Assembly (NCBI GenBank): GCA_965140395.1
Contig: OZ223206.1
Span: 1 to 64,000 of the forward strand
Source of the DNA: Parvibaculum sp002684405
Lineage (GTDB): Bacteria; Pseudomonadota; Alphaproteobacteria; Parvibaculales; Parvibaculaceae
DNA: 64,000 nucleotides
Reading direction: 5' to 3'
Shown here: piece by piece, positions 59,703-64,000 of the stretch
How the letters are laid out: every line of letters begins with the position of its first letter
How positions within the stretch are numbered: position 1 is the stretch's first letter
The notes under the pieces: model-generated
Databases searched by the model: none
What the model was told of the DNA's origin: nothing
The model's input: only the letters and a program-made list of their open reading frames with translations
Made by a program: the position numbers and the translations under genes

Positions 59703-60947
59703 ATGCTTCTTCAGATGCTTCTCAGGATGGTCGTCAAGAAAGGTTCGCTGAACCTTATCGATGCCAACGGCAAGGCGACGGCCATAGGGAACAGCGAAGG
59801 TCAGACTGTTACCGTCCGTCTTCATGACGCGAAGGCCGGACGCGAGATCGCCCTCAACCCCTATCTGAAACTGGGCGAAGCCTATATGGACGGCAGGCTG
59901 ACGGTAGACCGGCCGCATACCATCTACGACCTCATCGACATGCTGACGAGCAGCCTTGGCCATGACTATGCCGGGCCCGTCTTCCGCCTGCAGGCCCATC
60001 TCCGCCGGCTGAAACGGCGCATCGACCAGCACAATCCGGTCGGCAAGGCGCAGAAGAACGTCGCCCATCACTACGACCTCGACGGCGGCATCTACGATCT
60101 GTTTCTGGATGAGGACAAGCAGTATTCCTGCGCCTATTTCGCACGTCCCGACATGACGCTGGAAGAAGCGCAGCTTGCCAAGAAGCGGCATATCGCGGCC
60201 AAGCTCAGGATCGAGCCGGGTATGCGCGTTCTGGATATCGGCTGCGGCTGGGGCGGCATGGCGCTCACGCTGGCGGAAGAATGCGGCGCGGAGGTGGTCG
60301 GCGTGACCCTCTCCAAAGAGCAGCATGCGGTCGCCACGCAGCGCGCCAAGGATCGCGGTCTTCAGGACCGGGTGGATATCCGCCTTCAGGATTATCGCGA
60401 ACTGCATGAGCAGTTCGACCGCATCGTGTCGGTCGGCATGTTCGAGCATGTCGGCGTCGGTCACTACGCCGAATATTTCAACGCCGTGCGCGACCTCCTG
60501 AAGGATGACGGCGTGGCGCTCGTCCACACGATCGGCCGCCTCGACCCGCCCGGCGCCACCAATGCGTGGATCGCCAAATATATCTTCCCCGGCGGCTATA
60601 TCCCCGCGCTCAGCGAAATGTCCGCGGCGGTGGAAAATGCCGGCATCTTCATGACCGACATCGAGGTGCTGAGGCTCCATTACGCTGAGACACTGCGCGA
60701 ATGGCGCAGGCGCTTCATGGCCCATTGGGACGAGGCCAAGGGCATCTATGACGAACGCTTCTGCCGGATGTGGGAGTTCTATCTCGTCGGCTCGGAAACC
60801 TCGTTCCGCAATGAGGGCATGGTCAATTTCCAGATGCAGATCACCAAGAAGATCGACGCCCTGCCGATGACGCGCAACTACATGATCGACGACGAGCAAA
60901 AGCTCGGCGCGTCCCGGGCGATGGAACAAAGGCTGGCGGGAGACTGA
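59703..60947 (+). CDS. cfa: Cyclopropane-fatty-acyl-phospholipid synthase
   Basis: 414 residues. An N-terminal lipid-binding region (KKGSLNLIDANGKATAIGNSEGQ, GEAYMDGRLTVDRPHTIYDL) precedes a SAM-dependent methyltransferase domain (VAHHYDLDGGIYDLFLDEDKQYSCAYF, motif I VLDIGCGWGGMALTLA, GMFEHVG). It converts unsaturated acyl chains in membrane lipids to cyclopropane, often in stationary or acid stress. ATG at 59703 has GAGGGGG at five bases. It stands alone between two terminators. Confidence 0.95.
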   Translation: MLLQMLLRMVVKKGSLNLIDANGKATAIGNSEGQTVTVRLHDAKAGREIALNPYLKLGEAYMDGRLTVDRPHTIYDLIDMLTSSLGHDYAGPVFRLQAHLRRLKRRIDQHNPVGKAQKNVAHHYDLDGGIYDLFLDEDKQYSCAYFARPDMTLEEAQLAKKRHIAAKLRIEPGMRVLDIGCGWGGMALTLAEECGAEVVGVTLSKEQHAVATQRAKDRGLQDRVDIRLQDYRELHEQFDRIVSVGMFEHVGVGHYAEYFNAVRDLLKDDGVALVHTIGRLDPPGATNAWIAKYIFPGGYIPALSEMSAAVENAGIFMTDIEVLRLHYAETLREWRRRFMAHWDEAKGIYDERFCRMWEFYLVGSETSFRNEGMVNFQMQITKKIDALPMTRNYMIDDEQKLGASRAMEQRLAGD

Positions 60948-60974
60948 CAACCCGATTGCACCCGCCATCGACAA

Positions 60975-61009
60975 GGGGCGCCGCGCCGGAAAGCCGGACG
61001 GCGCCCTTT
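60975..61009 (+). terminator. Probable terminator of cfa
   Basis: Stem GGGCGCCG / CGGCGCCC (60976-60983 and 60999-61006) with an inner CCGG/CCGG pairing, followed by TTT, 28 bases after cfa. Good stem, short T-run. Confidence 0.7.
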
Positions 61010-61032
61010 CCGAATCGCTTTAAACTCATAAT

Positions 61033-61053
61033 TTATCCACAGACTTGTTCACG
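61033..61053 (+). promoter_or_regulatory. DnaA boxes upstream of dnaB
   Basis: TTATCCACA (61033-61041) is an exact consensus DnaA box. Three bases later TTGTTCACG (61045-61053) matches TTNTNCACA at all but the last position. They lie about 150 bases before the dnaB ATG. Confidence 0.65.
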
Positions 61054-61193
61054 CCGCGCCGCAAGGCGCAGGGCGGGATTGGGCTCGCAGATGCGCAATT
61101 GCTCACAGGCTGTGAAAAACATTGCTGTTAACTGTCTGAAACAGGGCGCTTTTAGTGCTTTAAGAAGCGCAGCTCGCGGGTGATAAGGGGACC

Positions 61194-62705
61194 ATGGACA
61201 CGCCTCTTCACGCCTATAACGACATCCCCGACGATCCCGCCCCCGATGAGGGAGGTGGGGAATATCGCGTGCCGCCTCACAACATCGAGGCGGAGCAGGC
61301 ACTGCTGGGCGCCGTGCTGGTGAATAACGACGCCTTCGACCGGGTGGCCGCCTTTCTGGAGCCCTCGCATTTCTTCGAGGATGTGCATGGCCGGATCTTC
61401 GAGGCCATGTCGAAACTCATCACGCAAGGCCATCTCGCCTCGCCGGTGACGCTGAAGGGCTTTTTCGAGCGCGACGAGGCGCTGGCCGAGGTCGGCGGCG
61501 CGCAATATCTCGCCCGGCTCGCGGGCGCGGCCACGACCATCATCAACGCCCAGGAATATGCGCGCACGATCTACGATCTCGCGATCCGGCGCGAGCTCAT
61601 CCGCATCGGCACCGACATGCACAACCGCGCCTTCGACGCGCCGGTGGACGATGCGCCGGGCACCCAGATCATGGATGCCGAGCAATCGCTCTATCAGCTC
61701 GCCGAAAAGGGCAAATATGAAGGCGGCTTCCAGGCCTTCCACGAGTCGCTGAAGACCGCGATCGACATGGCCGCCGCCGCTTATGAGCGCGATGGCGGCT
61801 TGTCGGGCATTTCCTCCGGTCTTCGCGATCTCGACCAGCGCATGGGCGGCTTGCAGCAATCCGACCTCATCATCCTGGCCGGACGTCCTTCCATGGGCAA
61901 GACGGCGCTCGCCACCAACATCGCCTTCAACGCGGCCAAGAGCTACAAGGCCGTGCACCATCCCGACGGCACGGTAGAAGCGAAAGACGGCGCCATCGTC
62001 GGCTTCTTCTCGCTCGAAATGTCGTCCGAACAGCTCGCCACGCGACTGCTCGCGGAACAGTCCGGCGTGCCGTCTGAGCGCATCCGGCGCGGCCGGATCG
62101 AGGAAGACGAGTTCCACCGGCTGGTGGAGGCCTCGCGCGAATTGCAGAGCGTGCCGCTTTATATCGACGATACGGGCGGCCTTACCATTGCGACGCTGGC
62201 CGCGCGCGCAAGGCGGCTCAAGCGCCAGCGCGGCCTCGGCCTGCTCGTCATCGACTATCTCCAGCTTCTGGCGGGCTCCGGCAAGTTCGGCGAGAACCGC
62301 GTGCAGGAAGTGACGCAGATCACCACCGGCCTCAAGGCGCTGGCCAAGGAACTCAACGTCCCGATCCTCGCCCTCTCCCAGCTCTCCCGTCAGGTGGAAG
62401 CGCGCGACGACAAGCGGCCCCAGCTTTCGGATCTTCGCGAATCCGGCTCCATCGAGCAGGACGCCGACGTGGTGATGTTCGTCTTCCGCGAGGAATATTA
62501 CGTCTCCCGCCGCGAACCGCGCGAAGGCACGCCCGAACATCTGGAATGGCAGGCGGAAATGGAGCATGTCCACGGCATCGGCGAAGTCATTATCGGCAAG
62601 CAGCGCCATGGACCTACCGGCACGGTCAAACTACAGTTCCAGGCGGATGTGACGCGCTTCAGCGACCACATCGCCGATGACCACCTGCCGGAATCCATAC
62701 CTTGA
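61194..62705 (+). CDS. dnaB: Replicative DNA helicase DnaB
   Basis: 503-residue hexameric replicative helicase. N-terminal helicase-loader/primase-interacting domain (PHNIEAEQALLGAVLVNNDAFDRV) to about 130, linker, then RecA-type motor with Walker A AGRPSMGKTALA, Walker B GLLVIDYLQLL, DnaB signature LSQLSRQVEAR and RESGSIEQDADVVMFVFREEYY. An insertion AKSYKAVHHPDGTVEAKDGAIVGF after Walker A is also seen in rhizobial DnaB. The ATG at 61194 follows AAGGGG. Its TGA overlaps the TTG start of alr. Confidence 0.98.
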   Translation: MDTPLHAYNDIPDDPAPDEGGGEYRVPPHNIEAEQALLGAVLVNNDAFDRVAAFLEPSHFFEDVHGRIFEAMSKLITQGHLASPVTLKGFFERDEALAEVGGAQYLARLAGAATTIINAQEYARTIYDLAIRRELIRIGTDMHNRAFDAPVDDAPGTQIMDAEQSLYQLAEKGKYEGGFQAFHESLKTAIDMAAAAYERDGGLSGISSGLRDLDQRMGGLQQSDLIILAGRPSMGKTALATNIAFNAAKSYKAVHHPDGTVEAKDGAIVGFFSLEMSSEQLATRLLAEQSGVPSERIRRGRIEEDEFHRLVEASRELQSVPLYIDDTGGLTIATLAARARRLKRQRGLGLLVIDYLQLLAGSGKFGENRVQEVTQITTGLKALAKELNVPILALSQLSRQVEARDDKRPQLSDLRESGSIEQDADVVMFVFREEYYVSRREPREGTPEHLEWQAEMEHVHGIGEVIIGKQRHGPTGTVKLQFQADVTRFSDHIADDHLPESIP

Positions 62706-63925
62706 GAACCAAGTCCAGCGCGCCCGCCCCCGCAGATGCTCCCTTCGAGGCCGATGCGGGCGGCGTGCTCACGATTAACCTTGATGCGCTCGCCGCCAAT
62801 TACCGGCGGTTTCAGGACACCGCGCCGCATGCGGAAGTGGGCGCCGTGGTCAAGGCCAATGCCTATGGGCTCGGCCTCAAGCCCGTCGTCGCCGCGCTGG
62901 CGGAAGCCGGGTGCGGCAGCTTCTTCGTCGCCGAGGCATCTGAAGGCCGGGCGGTGCGCGAGGCGCTCGCGGGCCGCGCCGACGATGTGCCCATCTATGT
63001 GCTGAACGGGCTGATGCCGGGCGCCGCGCCCGCCTTCATCGAATACGGACTTCGGCCCTGCCTTTCTTCATTGGCCGAAATCGGGGAATGGAAGGCCGCG
63101 ACGCATCTGCCCTGCGCCATCCATTTCGACACCGGCATGAACCGGCTGGGGCTCACCGCCGGCGAGACCGCCGAATTCATGGCCAGCAACACCTGGTCGG
63201 AGGGGCTCGATGTGGCGCTGCTGATGAGCCATCTTGCCTGCGCCGACGATCCCGATCGCGAACTCAACGCCATCCAGCGCGAGCGGTTCGCCCATATCGT
63301 GGACACGCTTCAGCCTCGCTTCCCGCGCGCCGTGGCAAGCCTTGCCAATAGCGGCGGCGCCTTTCTCGGCGCCGATTATCATTTCGACCTCATCCGGCCC
63401 GGTATCGGCCTTTATGGCGGCAACCCGTTTACCGCGCGCGACAACCCGTTCGAGACGGTGGTGACGGTGGAAGCGCGCGTGCTTCAGGTAAAGGACGTGC
63501 CCGCCGGGGAGAGCACCGGCTATGGCGCCAGCTCGACGGGAGACGGCGTGCGCCGGGTCGCGGTACTTGCAGCGGGCTATGCGGACGGGTATTTCCGGTC
63601 TCTGAGTTTCCCCTCCCTGCCCGGCCTTCAGGCGCAGGGCGGCGTGGTTGCGCTGGCGGGGCATATCGTGCCCATTGCAGGACGTGTTTCGATGGATCTG
63701 ATCGTCGCGGACATTACATCCCTGGCCGAAGGCGCCGTATCGCGCGGCGATATGGCGGAACTCGTAGGCCGTCATGTGCCGCTCGACGAGGTTGCGAAGC
63801 GGGCCGGTACGCTCGGCTATGAAATTCTGACCTCGCTGGGCGAACGATACCGGCGGCACTACACTCGGGGCGGCCGAATCCCTTCCAGCGCCGCGGACAA
63901 CAATATGGGCAGGAGCGTATCTTGA
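62702..63925 (+). CDS. alr: Alanine racemase
   Basis: 407-residue PLP enzyme making D-alanine for peptidoglycan. PLP Lys51 in GAVVKANAYGLG; fold-type III barrel with FDTGMNRLGL, SNSGGAFLG-like region, RPGIGLYGGNPF; catalytic Tyr region ESTGYGASS; C-terminal GRVSMDLIVADIT. Start is TTG at 62702 in a TTGA overlap with dnaB; no ATG lies near the domain start. It ends in another TTGA overlap with mlaE. Confidence 0.96.
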   Translation: MRTKSSAPAPADAPFEADAGGVLTINLDALAANYRRFQDTAPHAEVGAVVKANAYGLGLKPVVAALAEAGCGSFFVAEASEGRAVREALAGRADDVPIYVLNGLMPGAAPAFIEYGLRPCLSSLAEIGEWKAATHLPCAIHFDTGMNRLGLTAGETAEFMASNTWSEGLDVALLMSHLACADDPDRELNAIQRERFAHIVDTLQPRFPRAVASLANSGGAFLGADYHFDLIRPGIGLYGGNPFTARDNPFETVVTVEARVLQVKDVPAGESTGYGASSTGDGVRRVAVLAAGYADGYFRSLSFPSLPGLQAQGGVVALAGHIVPIAGRVSMDLIVADITSLAEGAVSRGDMAELVGRHVPLDEVAKRAGTLGYEILTSLGERYRRHYTRGGRIPSSAADNNMGRSVS

Positions 63926-64000
63926 ATTTTCTAGCGGTTATCGGGCGGGTCGTGATCGCGACGCTCGCCGAGATCGGCAAGCTGAGCAAGTTCACCTGGG
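63922..64000 (+). CDS. mlaE: MlaE/YrbE-type ABC transporter permease (3' partial)
   Basis: Only 26 codons are inside the window: TTG start at 63922 overlapping the alr stop, AGGAG six bases before it, then NFLAVIGRVVIATLAEIGKLSKFTW. This short amphipathic N-terminus followed by a transmembrane region resembles the permease of the Mla phospholipid transport system. The call is tentative because so little is visible. If right, mlaF and possibly an MCE gene should follow. Confidence 0.6.
   Translation, partial: MNFLAVIGRVVIATLAEIGKLSKFTW

Noticed and set aside
1..64000. tRNA, rRNA, CRISPR, insertion sequence or prophage
   Set aside because: No TTCGAATCC-type T-loops, regularly spaced repeats, transposase or phage genes were seen. 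All large gaps were read through.

Overview
The window is a 64 kb stretch of a GC-rich alphaproteobacterial chromosome. It is almost entirely housekeeping sequence, with no rRNA, tRNA, CRISPR array, insertion sequence or prophage that I could see. The assignment rests on gene content and order: a bacterial NDUFA12-type complex I accessory protein next to a DUF2155 protein and aat; HdaA; a phasin; a host-attachment family protein; class II (B12-dependent) ribonucleotide reductase; ppx-ppk1-hdaA-perM-DUF2066-purM-purN; lptF-lptG-lptD-surA-pdxA-rsmA; and the gmk-yicC-mltG-fabF-acpP-fabG-fabD block followed by rpsF-rpsR-rplI-dnaB-alr. This looks like Hyphomicrobiales (Rhizobiales) or a close order such as Parvibaculales. 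I cannot name a genus.

Layout. 1-3.8 kb: accC (cut by the window edge), aat, DUF2155, mlaD, NDUFA12 homologue, single-domain response regulator. 3.8-12.7 kb: nrdJ with its own promoter and terminator, a small outer-membrane barrel, a soluble PAS hybrid histidine kinase, a fasciclin protein, a host-attachment family protein and a phasin. 12.7-18 kb: aspS, rnd and two tandem zinc-sensor (CZB) diguanylate cyclases. 18-20 kb: a MarR regulator and an iron-sulfur/SCP2 fusion protein that share an operator sequence. 20-29.7 kb: polyphosphate enzymes (ppx, ppk1), hdaA, perM, DUF2066, purM-purN and an L,D-transpeptidase. 29.7-36.6 kb: sterol desaturase-like protein, ndk, ABC-F ATPase, a transglutaminase-like protein, a 46-residue basic protein, a fatty acid desaturase and a cold-shock protein. 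36.7-41 kb: Crp/Fnr regulator, DUF4242, metallo-beta-lactamase fold protein, holC, pepA. 41-51 kb: LPS transport and outer-membrane assembly genes (lptF, lptG, lptD, surA), pdxA, rsmA, then a zinc alcohol dehydrogenase and a Spy-like periplasmic protein. 51-64 kb: gmk to fabD on the minus strand, then clpS, rpsF-rpsR-rplI, cfa, dnaB, alr and the first codons of mlaE.

Envelope biogenesis is the strongest theme: fatty acid synthesis, desaturation and cyclopropanation, LPS transport, outer-membrane protein folding, retrograde phospholipid transport (mlaD and mlaE at opposite ends of the window) and peptidoglycan enzymes (mltG, alr, L,D-transpeptidase). Both halves of the bacterial N-degron pathway (aat and clpS) are present.

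The best unusual items are: (1) near-identical palindromes over the -10 elements of a MarR gene and a convergent gene encoding a QueG/reductive-dehalogenase-like Fe-S protein fused to an SCP2 lipid-binding domain, which together look like a small ligand-responsive module; (2) a canonical FNR/FixK-type box, placed as for a class II promoter, upstream of the Spy-like gene; (3) a consensus DnaA box upstream of dnaB; (4) two tandem DgcZ-like zinc-sensor diguanylate cyclases; (5) three TTGA stop/start overlaps with TTG initiation. I found no clearly novel multi-gene defence or mobile system.
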